From Diplonema papillatum (taxonomy: Eukaryota > Euglenozoa > Diplonemea > Diplonemida > Diplonemidae), in contig JAPJBO010000835.1 of the NCBI GenBank assembly GCA_030068145.1, positions 37,000 through 100,999 of the forward strand: a stretch of DNA of 64,000 nucleotides, given 5' to 3'. How positions within the stretch are numbered: the first letter of the stretch is position 1; each line of letters opens with the position of its first letter. Below are positions 43,822 through 53,778 of the stretch, in pieces. The position numbers and the translations under genes are program-made. The notes beneath the pieces were generated by a model. That model saw only the letters and a list, made by a program, of their open reading frames with translations. It did not search any database and was not told where the DNA came from.

Positions 43822-44545
43822 ATCTGACCGGAGCCGTGCTACCGAAGTGAAGGTGGAAGACACACCGAGCCCACGGCAGATCGACGCGTCGTTGCGGGAG
43901 GAATGGGCGCTGATCACCCATACGAGGAGACCGGAGCCGTGCTACCGAAGATGCAGAAGCCCCAACAAGGCGCAGATACTTCGTGGAAGGCGGGCCGGGC
44001 GGCCTGGTAGCACTGTAGGTAGAAGACACACCGAGCCCACGGCAGATCGACGCGGCGTTGCGGAAGGAATGGGCGCTGATCACCCATACGAGCTACGAGG
44101 ATGCAGAAGCCCCGCTGCTCGAACAAGGCGCAGATACTTCGTGGAAGGCGGGCGGCCTGGTGGCACTGAAGGTAGAAGACACACCGAGCCCACGGCAGAT
44201 CGACGCGTCGTTGCGGAAGGAATGGCCATACGAGGAGACCGGAGCCGTGCTACCGAAGATGCAGAAGCCCCAACAAGGCGCAGATACCTGGTGGAAAGCG
44301 GGCGGCCTGGTGGCACCGAAGGTGGAAGAAGACACAACGAGCCCACGGCAGATCGACGCGGCGTTGCGGAAGGAATGGGCGCTGATCACCCATACGAGCT
44401 ACGAGGATGCAGAAGCCCCGCTGCTCGAACAAGGCGCAGATACTTCGTGGAAGGCGGGCGGCCTGGTGGCACTCGGCAGATCGACGCGGCGTTGCGGAAG
44501 GAATGGGCGTTAATCACCCTCCATGAAGTAACCGGAGCCGTGCTA
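43822..44545 (+). repeat. Coding-like tandem repeat (~150-170 bp) in intron 3 of gene B
   Basis: The landmark GGCAGATCGACGCG recurs near 43874, 44041, 44196, 44348 and 44474. Within each unit a plus-strand frame reads EDTPSPRQIDASLRKEWALI and then GADTSWKAGGLVAL, with good agreement between units. Unit lengths are not multiples of three, so the frame breaks between several units. It looks like a captured, amplified and now broken coding fragment. No family is recognised. Confidence 0.65.
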
Positions 44546-44638
44546 CCGAGGAAGATACACAAACCGGACATAAAGCGACGGACGACGACCGAAGAGAAGT
44601 CTTTGGAAAGAAGAGGGGACACCGGAGTTCCAGGTGCA

Positions 44639-44760
44639 CACGGTGTGCTCCAGCACCGGGTGGGGGATTTAAAACTGTGCGGTCCATTTTGCGGGTGTGC
44701 TCACACCCGACACTTTGACCGCACAGTTAACTCCCCCACCCTGTGCTGGAGTACACCGTG
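44639..44760. repeat. Long foldback: ~60-bp inverted repeat with 2-bp loop
   Basis: The left arm 44639-44699 (CACGGTGTGCTCCAGCACCG at its start) pairs with the right arm 44702-44760 (ending CTGGAGTACACCGTG), with only CT between them. The arms match at most positions, with one short gap. A half-element with CCAGCACCGGGTGGGGGAGT occurs near 50313. This is a foldback or MITE-like structure that would form a strong RNA hairpin in the pre-mRNA of gene B or in antisense RNA. Confidence 0.8.
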
Positions 44761-44774
44761 TAGACGGGAGGAGC

Positions 44775-45427
44775 ACAGCCTTCGCCAGGTACGATGGCAA
44801 CGGCCGGAAGATGGCCAGAAGCGGTGGTGGTCAAAACCCTAGTCCAATAGATTTCGGTCAAAATGTTTTAGAGACGCGCTTCACACACAGATATAAAGTG
44901 CTCCTATACAGACGAGTCATTTTGTGCTACTACAACGGTTCTGCGAAGACGTGCTTTTGAAGCACTTGCTTTTGTAGGGCATACTTGAGGAAGCCGCCAG
45001 CAAATCTCAAAGCCGGCGAGCTACGAGGGAATGTAACAGAAAGACACACGCACAAGTACACGTACTACCACTACAGCAGATACGATACGCATACGAACAT
45101 ACTATACCTTAAAGGAAATCTTACGGCAAACGGTCACCCGAGACTACTAAACTCAAGCAAACTGAAATTGGAGCCCCACACATTGGAATCTATTGCTCCG
45201 ACCCGCTGGCCTACGACCAATCACTATCACAACCGCGGCTATCGCTTGTGGACGCGTGCGAGGCTGGCATACAAAGGCGCTTTCAGAAACTCCTGAGCTC
45301 AAACAAAGGTAAAGGTGTACTCCGAAAGTTCGGCTCCGGATAAGGAACGTTGTCCATGAGATTTTTAAAGCGCCAAAGGCGCAACCACCACAACCAACTG
45401 GTACACACTACACAAAAAAGAACACAC
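44775..45427. other. Rest of intron 3 of gene B, no feature recognised
   Basis: No coding or repeat assignment. The donor of exon 3 (GTGTGTTC on the minus strand) is at the right edge. Confidence 0.35.
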
Positions 45428-46229
45428 CAGAAAGGACGCTGAGCTGGATCCAGCGGAGGTACATCTCGTGGTCATCGCCGGGGCCTTCGATGTCGTGGCT
45501 CCACCAGCCCCAGCCGACGTTGGTTGCGGTGGCGGAGAAGTATGTCTGGTAGGCGAGGTTGGGCCAAGTCAGTCCGCCCACATCACCCGAGAACCCGTGC
45601 TGGTACCTGTGGTTGCCGAGGCCGCCCCAGCGAGCGTGGACCACGCCTCGCTTGTTGGTGCACGGCAGGCCCTGCTTGCACCGGCGGATGCTGTCCGTGA
45701 CCCGCATCTTGTCGGTCCAAATGGTGGGGTTCATCTTCATGCGCGGGCCGTCCTGCCCCGTGTTCCCTCCCGTCTCGCCCTGCTGCCAGTCGATCCACCA
45801 GAAGTCCATACCCATCTGCTCCACCGGCAAAACGACGAAGTCTTCAAGGGCGTTCACGTACGACTTGTTAGTCAGAGTGAACGGAATGCCAGCATCGCTT
45901 CCCGGGTTCGCTGGGTTCAGGCCCAATGCTTGGCAAGCGGCCTGGTACTGAGATTCGGTCTTGAGGATGCCGTTGGCGTCGTGCAGGTTGGCGGATACGT
46001 GGAGACCCTTCATCTTCAAGAAGTCGAGAGTGTCCTTCGGAAACGGGTACAGGTTCGTATCGAACGTGTATCCGCCCCAGTTGTCCTTCGTGTGCCAGTT
46101 CATGTCGAAGACCCAGACGTCGAGCGGGATCGCGTGGTCCTCGTATTCTGCGATGACCTTCTTCACGTCCAGTGCATCGTAGTCGTACCAGCGAGTGAAC
46201 CACACGCCGTGGTTGGCCCTCGGGAAAAT
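45428..46229 (-). CDS. GH31 gene B, exon 3: catalytic barrel with nucleophile and acid/base
   Basis: Follows the acceptor TCCACGCAG and begins IFPRANHGVWFTRWYDY, as in gene A. It keeps GMDFWWIDWQQGE (nucleophile Asp) and RWGGLGNHRYQHGFSGD (acid/base Asp), so it is expected to be catalytically competent. It ends QLSVLSG with donor TCTG followed by GTGTGT. The region around the two catalytic blocks is the best conserved part against gene A. An HSLSTQ extension seen in the open frame upstream is intron sequence. Confidence 0.9.
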
Positions 46230-46257
46230 CTGCGTGGATAACGAGTGCAATAGGTAC

Positions 46258-46400
46258 TTTTCAGAGTTAAAGAGTTCTCATGAAATTCCGGGGGGTTAGG
46301 GTCTCCGTGTGACCGTTACGGGGTCTCTTAGAGCAAGAAAGGGATATGTGAGTGCGGGTTGTATTTTTGGTTTCCGTTCGAGTGCGTTTGGCAGTACTTT
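46258..46400 (+). repeat. Rep-B partial copy in intron 2 of gene B
   Basis: Matches the 5' half of Rep-B (AGAGTTAAAGAGTTCTC, GGTCTCCGTGTGACCGTTAC, GAGCAAGAAAGGGATATG). It lies just upstream of exon 3, as the Rep-B copies do in gene A. Confidence 0.55.
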
Positions 46401-46674
46401 CTGTGACCAAATGTATCGGCAGTGTTGCTGACTGCCAGTCTGTTCCGTGTGCTACCGAGGCCACCCCTCGTTCGCGGCTGGAAGCTGGGACACGTTTTGT
46501 TTTCCCATGGTGGCCACACATCAGGTGGACTTCGGGTGATAGTTCGGGAAGACATGAATCGACGGAGAAGCTGTCAACACACCGCTCTATCCGTCCCCCG
46601 AAGGATCCCGCCCCACCCGAGGAGTCGCAGGACCCAAAAGCAGCGTCGGAAACACAAACCCGACTGGTGAAAGT

Positions 46675-46840
<166 letters not shown>

Positions 46841-47090
46841 TAGCAAGCTTGCTTGAGCGCCGAAGGCGCGTCTAGTGGGATCCACTACGTTCTGTGGATA
46901 GGCAATGCATCCCCAGTTTCACATCCACTCGTTACGAGGTTGGACGGGAGGGATCACAATCCAACACACGTCGCAGGCTGGGTGTTGGCCCCCCTTTGGT
47001 TGGGTTCCCCTCCCTCTCTCTTCTTGTGCCATTTTCGGCCCTTTCTAGCTTGCCTGTTTCCGTTTCCTTTTGTTGCCCTGCATCCCGCAG

Positions 47091-47200
47091 TTGCTGCGAG
47101 GACGTGCACCCGCTGGAGAACGCCAGCGCGAAGCAACCGGCCAGTGTCGTGGCCAGTGGAGCTGAGACCTCCAGAGACGTCGACAAGTCCATAGAACGGA
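47091..47200 (+). CDS. Exon-like segment between two CA tracts, plus strand
   Basis: A pyrimidine-rich run ending CCCGCAG (47084-47090) precedes 110 bp with strong third-position G/C bias. One frame reads CEDVHPLENASAKQPASVV and then GAETSRDVDKSIERS. It is followed directly by GTAAGG, a good donor. The 372-bp block that holds it (46838-47210) is flanked by CA runs on both sides. It looks like one internal exon of an unknown gene, carried into this intron in the opposite orientation to GH31. Whether it is expressed cannot be told. Confidence 0.35.
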
Positions 47201-47208
47201 GTAAGGAT

Positions 47209-47588
<380 letters not shown>

Positions 47589-47927
47589 ATTCGGGGGCCA
47601 TTGACACGGGAAATTTCGGTTTTGCTGCGGGGCATGGGCAATTTTCGCCAGTTGTGCACGGTGACGACGGACCAGCTGGACGAGCTTTTGAAAGCCGACG
47701 AGAAGATGCGCCGGTATTCGGCGCACAGCGTGAAGCGGGGCGCGGTCGACCACCTGATGGCGGCAAAGGCCGGGGGGGCCCCGTTCCCCGCGCACTTGAT
47801 CTCCCGTCTGGCGAAGCACGCCAACGAAGTGGACCCGACGGTGTCAGACATGACCATCCGGTACACGACGGATTCGGTAGCTCTGGCGCGCGTGCTGCAG
47901 ACCGGCGAGGTGACGATGTTCCTCTGA
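47589..47927 (+). pseudogene. Tyrosine recombinase, C-terminal half only
   Basis: The frame ending at 47927 reads RQLCTVTTDQLDELLKADEK, then RRYSAHSVKRGAVDHLM (His codon at 47724) and LISRLAKHAN, and then IRYTTDSVALARVL (Tyr codon at 47862). The HSVKR block, the KH block and the final Tyr match the C-terminal catalytic residues (H-x-x-[K/R]-R, H/W, Y) of tyrosine recombinases in YR retrotransposons. The first catalytic Arg and everything upstream are absent, and the open frame upstream of 47589 is just repeat A1. In an intact element this enzyme inserts a circular DNA intermediate without an integrase; this copy could not make it. Confidence 0.7.
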
Positions 47928-48017
47928 CGAAGGGGGTTCGCGCGGTGCGACTTCGCCTCGCAGACGACCAAGCCAGTCCTGAGCGCTTCGTGCAGCAACG
48001 CGGAGAAGTCGGCGCCA

Positions 48018-49586
48018 TTGCATGTCGACTCGGTGCCCCCGATCAATGTCGACGTGCTGCGGAAGCGGATGAACCCGCAAACGCGGAAACGATTTGACGA
48101 AACCTGGTCGCGGACGTTTTTTCCTCATGCGCATGGCAGAACGAAGTCTTCTCCCCCACGTCCCTCTAGATTTGCTTCAGCACATGCAAGGGAATTGCAG
48201 GCGCACGGGATTGCTCAGCGCGGTCGTGGGCCTAACGGCCTCCTCAATGTCCCGTTCACCGTTGTGGAGGAGAAAGAAGGGGCGCTTCGTCAGCGCTTTA
48301 TTCTCTGGACGTACGACGCCAACGCTGTGGTCGAGACGGACGGTTACCAGGCACATGTCCCGCTTCAGCATGTCTCTCAGTACCTCGAGGCGGTCAGCGA
48401 GGAGTGTGGCTCGACGCGAGACTTCCGGTGTGGGTTCTACGGCATCGAGATTCCGATCGCCTCTCGCGGACTCTTCGCATTCCAAGATGATGCAGGAGAG
48501 TGGTGGGAGTTGACGAGGCTGCCGATGGGACATTCCTGTGCGCCGGAGCTGATGCACACGGTGGCGTCGACGGCGGCGGGGCACCCGGAATACGTCGACG
48601 GCCAGTACGCGGTGTCCTCGGACGTGGTAGTTCACGTGTGGGTGGACAACATCCGGTACGCAGGGCCGCACGATCTAGTGCTGGCGGTGACGTCGCGGTT
48701 GGACGAGCTCGCTTCGGAAGCTGGCATGACGTGGAAGGCCGCCGACACGCAGACGGCTGCGCAACGCTACGAGTTCATCGGCGTTGAGTGGAATCACGCC
48801 GACGGAACAGTGGGCGTATCGCGCAAAATGCGGTCGCGGTTGCAACGTGCAGAGGACGCCATCGAAGGGGGTTCAATGACGGCCTCGGATGTGGAGTCCC
48901 TTGCTGGCCGTCTCCTTCACGCCTCGGCCATCACCGGCGTATTTGTGGGCGAGTTTTACTTCGTCTTGAAGTTCTTTCGCAGGGTGACGAACGCGTTGAA
49001 CCGGGGCGAGAAGGCCGTAGATGAGAAGGTCGTCCTCTCCGACGGCATACGGCGGTCGCTCCCCGTATGGCTGCGACGGGTTGCGCGGCGACGTGCCGTG
49101 CCTGTTGCCGCGCAGACGCCGGAGTTGGCGGTTTTTGTTGACGCCAGCCTGGATGGTTGGGGCGGTGTACTCGTGGATGTCGACACCAACGACATGGTTG
49201 TAGTGGGTGCGCGGTGGAAGAGAGCCGAAAGGCGTTTCCACATCAACGAGTTGGAAGCCATGGCTTTGGAGAGGTCCGTAGCGGCCATCACACCAGCGCA
49301 CGCGGGCTCCACGGTGTCCATTGTTGTGGACAATACTTCTGTGCAGGGGGTAGCCCGCAAAGGATCATGCCTGCGTTCGCAGGTTCTCAACGACTCTGTC
49401 GTGCGTGCATTGTTGTGTTTGCAGCGACTGAATATTGCATTTTCAGTTCGTTGGGTGAAGAGCGCGGGTAATCCTGCTGATCTGCCATCGCGGGTCCCGG
49501 TAACGTCTCTCACCGATAAGAATATCGCGGACATTTCACTTGCGGTCCGGGATTTTTTAACTGGCGAGATGGGTTTGGTGGCGTGA
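48018..49586 (+). CDS. Reverse transcriptase / RNase H of the YR retroelement
   Basis: An intact 522-residue frame whose stop lies inside B1. Reverse transcriptase region: RFILWTYDAN (93-102), motif A DFRCGFYGIEI (Asp135), motif B LPMGHSCAP (168-176), motif C HVWVDN (206-211). The second Asp of the usual xxDD box is Asn here. RNase H follows with VDAS (Asp375), NELEA (Glu411), VVDN (Asp438) and NPAD (Asp488), the four-residue active site. Such proteins copy the element RNA into DNA in the nucleus or cytoplasm. The start at 48018 is the first ATG in frame, 90 bp after the recombinase stop. The intact frame suggests recent insertion. It runs opposite to the host gene. Confidence 0.85.
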   Translation: MHVDSVPPINVDVLRKRMNPQTRKRFDETWSRTFFPHAHGRTKSSPPRPSRFASAHARELQAHGIAQRGRGPNGLLNVPFTVVEEKEGALRQRFILWTYDANAVVETDGYQAHVPLQHVSQYLEAVSEECGSTRDFRCGFYGIEIPIASRGLFAFQDDAGEWWELTRLPMGHSCAPELMHTVASTAAGHPEYVDGQYAVSSDVVVHVWVDNIRYAGPHDLVLAVTSRLDELASEAGMTWKAADTQTAAQRYEFIGVEWNHADGTVGVSRKMRSRLQRAEDAIEGGSMTASDVESLAGRLLHASAITGVFVGEFYFVLKFFRRVTNALNRGEKAVDEKVVLSDGIRRSLPVWLRRVARRRAVPVAAQTPELAVFVDASLDGWGGVLVDVDTNDMVVVGARWKRAERRFHINELEAMALERSVAAITPAHAGSTVSIVVDNTSVQGVARKGSCLRSQVLNDSVVRALLCLQRLNIAFSVRWVKSAGNPADLPSRVPVTSLTDKNIADISLAVRDFLTGEMGLVA

Positions 49587-49713
49587 CCTCCGGGGCTAGC
49601 CCGTTCGCTCACTTTCTGCGGCTAGCTCGGGGGGTAACCCCATCGTATGTGACCTCTCGTGTTTTCTCCGTTCATTGCTTGCGTCTCAGGAGTGCGTGAA
49701 CGACGGAGAATTC
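49582..49713 (+). repeat. Split direct repeat B1
   Basis: 132 bp from CGTGACCTCCGGGGCTAGCC to CGACGGAGAATTC. Includes the RT stop codon. Matches B2, with one visible substitution (CCCCATCG against CCCCGTCG). Confidence 0.9.
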
Positions 49714-49941
49714 TATTGATTTATCAGGGGAATTCTACTAGGTAAAACAAACGACCCTTAGGACACCTCGGTGCGCACTTGGATCGCGGGGGAAAATTTT
49801 CCCACCCGCCCTCCCTGCAACTCTGTTTATCATTTTCTGCCTTCGACGGCCGTGCGGCCATGGATACCCTCGTGCGAGGGTGCACTTTCTTGCTGGATAC
49901 CAGCTTCCGTTGCTTCGGCGGCGAGATCCGTGGGGCATGGG
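49714..49941 (+). repeat. Split direct repeat A2
   Basis: 228 bp, directly abutting B1. Same sequence as A1. Confidence 0.9.
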
Positions 49942-49959
49942 TTCCCACCCTCCGTCCCC

Positions 49960-50224
<265 letters not shown>

Positions 50225-50400
50225 CCTCAACACCCCACTCGCTGGCGTTCAGAGTCAGAGCAAGAGACTCACTAAAACGTCGTCTGGAACATGTGGCTGA
50301 CACATACTTCCAGCACCGGGTGGGGGAGTTACCTATGTGCAGGTTCAAGTCAAGCAAGATGGTAATGCGGTGTGCACTGCAAGGCAGAAGCGGTCCATAC

Positions 50401-50552
50401 CGGGATTTTTCCACCGACCTTCATGTAGTCGCCCAGGGCTTCCATATAGCGCTTGCTGTGCATGAACAGGTAAAAGTCCTCGTCGTTTGCGTTCCTCAGC
50501 ATCTTTCCGGTGTTGTCGGTCCACCAATCGTCGTCGTCAAGGACCGGTACTC
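50401..50552 (-). CDS. GH31 gene B, exon 2: end of N-terminal domain
   Basis: A 152-bp exon after the acceptor CGCACACAG. It encodes GVPVLDDDDWWTDNTGK and DFYLFMHSKRYMEALGDY, ending KVGGKIP, with donor CCG followed by GTATGG. Length, phase and motif order equal exon 2 of gene A. Unlike in gene A, there are no duplicated exon pieces in the flanking intron. Confidence 0.85.
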
Positions 50553-50765
50553 CTGTGTGCGGTTTAGCCGTGCTTATAACGCCCCGCATACACAACATTG
50601 TACGTTGCCAGAATGTTTCTGCCCGAGCCCCGCCTTCCTTTTCGGCGTCGTCTCATATCAATCATTCTCCTTTCATGTATGGAAGAACCCATCTGGATGG
50701 TCACTCACTTCGTTCTGTCAGAGCTCAGCGTCGCACTCGACCTGGCCTGAACCGGTCCACCCCCT

Positions 50766-50945
50766 GCTGATAGATTGCTGATAGATTGCGGATAGACTGC
50801 TGATAGACTGCTGATAGACTGCTGATAGACTGCAGACTGCTGATAGACTGCTGATAGACTGCAGACTGCTGATAGACTGCTGATAGACTGCTGATAGACT
50901 GCTGATAGACTGCTGATAGACTGCTGATAGACTGCTGATAGCGTT
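50766..50945. repeat. 11-bp minisatellite
   Basis: About 15 copies of the unit CTGATAGACTG, with CAGACTG variants. Lies in intron 1 of gene B. Confidence 0.9.
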
Positions 50946-51243
50946 CCACTTATCATAACGGACATCAGAGCCGTGGTTCACGTCCTTTATGAGGGGCACT
51001 CACGGGCGGGTGGTTGCGGCTGCGGTGATCACTGTCGTCTGGTCGACTTTGCTTTTATAGAATGTTTCGAGTTTTAAGAACCCCGCGTTTTTCGTGGCTC
51101 CAGGAACAAGGATCCATCGAAAAGTGAACGGCCGGCATTCATGCAGGAGGGGGTCGCATAGGCGGCACACGGGCAAGGTGGACGGCGTGTACCAGCAGGA
51201 ACTGCGATGCATCCCAGTCGCTGCATGAGGACCACCACTGAGC

Positions 51244-51722
51244 CATCGACGGAGAAGCCCCCCCGTCACTATGGTACACGTCTTCGAGGCAGACCCGGAA
51301 AGAACAGTCTGCACGAGTATGCATCGACGGAGAAGCCCCCCCGTCACGATGGTACACGTCTTCGAGGCAGACCCGGAAAGGCTAGTCTGCACGAGTATTC
51401 ATCGACGGAGAAGCCCCCCCGTCACTATGGTTCACGTCTTCGAGGCAGACCCGGAAAGACCAGTCTGCACGAGTATTCATCGACGGAGAAGCCCCCCCGT
51501 CACTATGGTACACGTCTTCGAGGCAGACCCGGAAAGACCAGTCTGCACGAGTATGCGTCGACGGAGAAGCCCCCCTGTCACGATGGTGCACGCCTTCGAG
51601 GCAGACCCGGAAAGACCACGAGTTTGCGTTGACGGGGGTGCTTCTCCGTCGATGCATACTCGTGCAGACTGGTCTTTCCGGGTCTCGAAGACGTGTACTA
51701 TCGTGACGGGGGTGCTTATCCG
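51244..51722. repeat. 78-bp minisatellite ending in an inverted copy
   Basis: Five direct copies of a 78-bp unit containing CATCGACGGAGAAGCCCCCC and GTCTTCGAGGCAGACCCGGA run from 51244 to about 51615. The last block, 51626-51722, carries the same unit in reverse orientation (GGTGCTTCTCCGTCGATGCA, TCTTTCCGGGTCTCGAAGAC). The end of the array can therefore fold back on itself. Lies in intron 1 of gene B. Confidence 0.85.
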
Positions 51723-51769
51723 TCCACAGATACAATACGCATACCAGCATACGATACCTGAAAGGAACC

Positions 51770-51835
51770 TTTTCGACAAGAGTCGCACGGAGACTTCAAA
51801 ACCCCGGATCCCTAAGTGAGCTTACACTCTGAAGA
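51770..51835 (-). repeat. Rep-B fragment, minus strand
   Basis: AGGAACCTTTTCGACAAGAG, then CGGAGACTTCAAAACCCCGG and AAGTGAGCTTACACTCT, is the reverse complement of the Rep-B 5' part. Confidence 0.55.
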
Positions 51836-52101
51836 AGAGACCGCAGGCATCCTTGCATATCCAGACCCTGATCTTCGTTTAGCGTTTATTGTGCAGTAAA
51901 AGGTTCTGTGTTTCAGGGTCTCCGGTTGACCATTGATGCTGGGAGTCGGGTAGTGAAAGGGATGTAGACATATTTGCACTTTAATAACTATGGATAGCCA
52001 AGTTTGTGAGCTCAATTCATTGATCGTTGATCAGAGGTGGCATTCAGGTGGAAATCTACAAAAAAGCCCGCCCTTCCGCGTGGAAATCTTGAAAGACTGA
52101 C

Positions 52102-52648
52102 CTGTTTCGTTGACGAGGGCCCAGCCGTTCGTGGAGATGAGACCGTTCTCGCAGTGCGCGGGGGACTTGTCGCTGCAGACCAGGGTCAAGTTGCTCTGGC
52201 CGTCGAGCGTGCGGAACGTGCCGAGCAGGTTGCCGGCGTCGGTGTCGCTGGACATGCCCCAGGACCAGGGCTGGAACGTGGAGTTGCCCACAGGCTCCGC
52301 CTTCAGCATTTTCGCGGTGGAGAAGTTGCCCGTCCCCTGCTCGTAGGTGAACTTGAAGTACGCCGTCTGAATGGTGATGCCCGTCGCGGTGGCGTTGCTT
52401 GTGAACTGCGGGACTTCCACCATCCGGTTCACGAAGGCAAGCGACGGCCTGTCTTCGAACTTGCCGTCGGCGTCGTACTCCATGCGGAGCAGCGAGTCCG
52501 TCAGGACGGTGAACCTCGCCTTGCCCACCGTCTTCATCGCGTTCGCCGACGCCTGCGAGTTGTAGTCCAGGAGCTCATACTTCGTCGTCGTCGCTGCCGC
52601 AAGGGCCGCGAAGCCTAAAGCCACGGCGAAGCGCCGCGAAGTAGCCAT
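52102..52648 (-). CDS. GH31 gene B, exon 1: signal peptide and N-terminal beta domain
   Basis: Begins MATSRRFAVALGFAALAAAT in the same GGGGAAACCATGG context as gene A and ends GLISTNGWALVNETG. The donor is ACAG followed by GTCAGT, close to the ideal donor sequence. The length is identical to exon 1 of gene A. The middle ~240 bp shows one visible base difference from gene A, whereas the last ~130 bp differs at many residues (for example WGMSSDTDAGNLLG against HGDTSRKDEGNLRG). Confidence 0.85.
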
Positions 52649-52659
52649 GGTTTCCCCTC

Positions 52660-53009
52660 CTTTGTGTGGTTACTGTAAAGGACACCCGTTTCCAGCGGTT
52701 TTCTGAGGTGCAAGGACACCCTTTTCTAGCGTTTTTTTTTTTTTTTTTTCTGAAGCCGTGGTTTCTTCTCCTTTGCGGTTTTTACTGTAAAAGGCGCCCT
52801 ATACAAGCGGTTATTGTGGTTTATAGGTCCGGCGGTTTAGGGTCTCCGGTTGACCCATTGAGGCTGGGAAGTCGTGAGACAACTTAGTTTGACCCACACA
52901 GAGTTTACCCAGAAGGCTTTCTGCGCTCTGGACAACTCCCCTTTTCCCTCCGCCCGTCCGTCCGTAAGGGGTTAATTAAGCACGTGGTGCTTGCATCACT
53001 GGAGGGAAA
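52660..53009. other. Upstream region of GH31 gene B
   Basis: On the minus strand a pyrimidine run with CAG (GTGTCCTTTACAG, about 22 bases before the ATG) could serve as a splice acceptor, cis or trans. A T run at 52731-52749 and partial Rep-B sequence at 52825-52870 (GGTCTCCGGTTGACC) are present. No promoter motif is recognised. Confidence 0.35.
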
Positions 53010-53218
53010 GGAGTTAAAGTTCGCTTGAAATTCCGGGGGTTTAGGGTCTCCGTGTGACCGTTGTGTTATGGGCTCCCTTCGAGCAAGAAAGGGCTATACG
53101 GTTAGGGTTGTATACTTGGTGCACACGTTCGTTGTGGGTAATGGCTAGCCATGTCCGGGACTGTTTGTGACCGACACCAACTACATGCCTTCGAGGAGTG
53201 TAGTCTTGGGCCTTTTAG
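53010..53218 (+). repeat. Rep-B dispersed repeat, full copy
   Basis: Matches 10239-10445 from GTTAAAGTTCGCTTGAAATT to GAGTGTAGTCTTGGGCC. It is followed at once by TTTTAGAGTG and a Rep-A copy. Confidence 0.65.
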
Positions 53219-53452
53219 AGTGAAAGATTTACAAACACAATCTGATTGATTGTTCTTCGCTTACACCACCGTGTGTCGGTTTCTCACTCAGGACTTTGAC
53301 CTGTTGTGTTTGTGATTTGTCGTGTAGGGGAGACCCGTATGACCTCACGTCCGTTCAACACGTGGTTCGGTAGTTACAGTACTTGGGATCCCTTCTGTTC
53401 TTTGTCGGGCAGCATCGTCGATCATTTCCTTTCAAGCTGTCGCTTATGTAAA
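53215..53452 (+). repeat. Rep-A dispersed repeat, copy near the satellite
   Basis: From TTTTAGAGTGAAAGATTTAC through CACGTGGTTCGG to CGCTTATGTAAAAAAAT. Its 5' end is shorter than that of the 19379 copy. Confidence 0.6.
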
Positions 53453-53778
53453 AAAATACTTCCCCCCAAGAAGGCTGAAGTAAGGTAAAACGGCGGTGTC
53501 CTCTGTGAGGCGTAATCTCAGGGCCGCCGACGTGATAAAGCCGCTAAGCACTGGGAACTTTTAAGTACGCGGACCACATGGATCAGCATGCCGTTAAGTA
53601 GCGGCTGTCGGCTTATCCCGTGACACCTTTTCATATATATAGTTGGTAACAGTAGCTTGCTATGAATTAACTGCTGTGCAGCAAAGAGTAGTGTTGGCAC
53701 CCTTTCTGTTAAGTTCCCTCGTAGTTCGCCGGGGAAGGCACTCGGAAGGAAATCCCCCGCCCCCAGGAAAAAGGTCCT

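Noticed and set aside
44058-44513. 151-codon frame in intron 3 of gene B as a functional gene
   Set aside because: It is part of a tandem repeat with frame breaks on both sides. It is described instead as a captured repeat.
48173-49612. Minus-strand frames of 142-218 codons opposite the RT
   Set aside because: Shadows of the RT/RNase H frame, with no motifs of their own.
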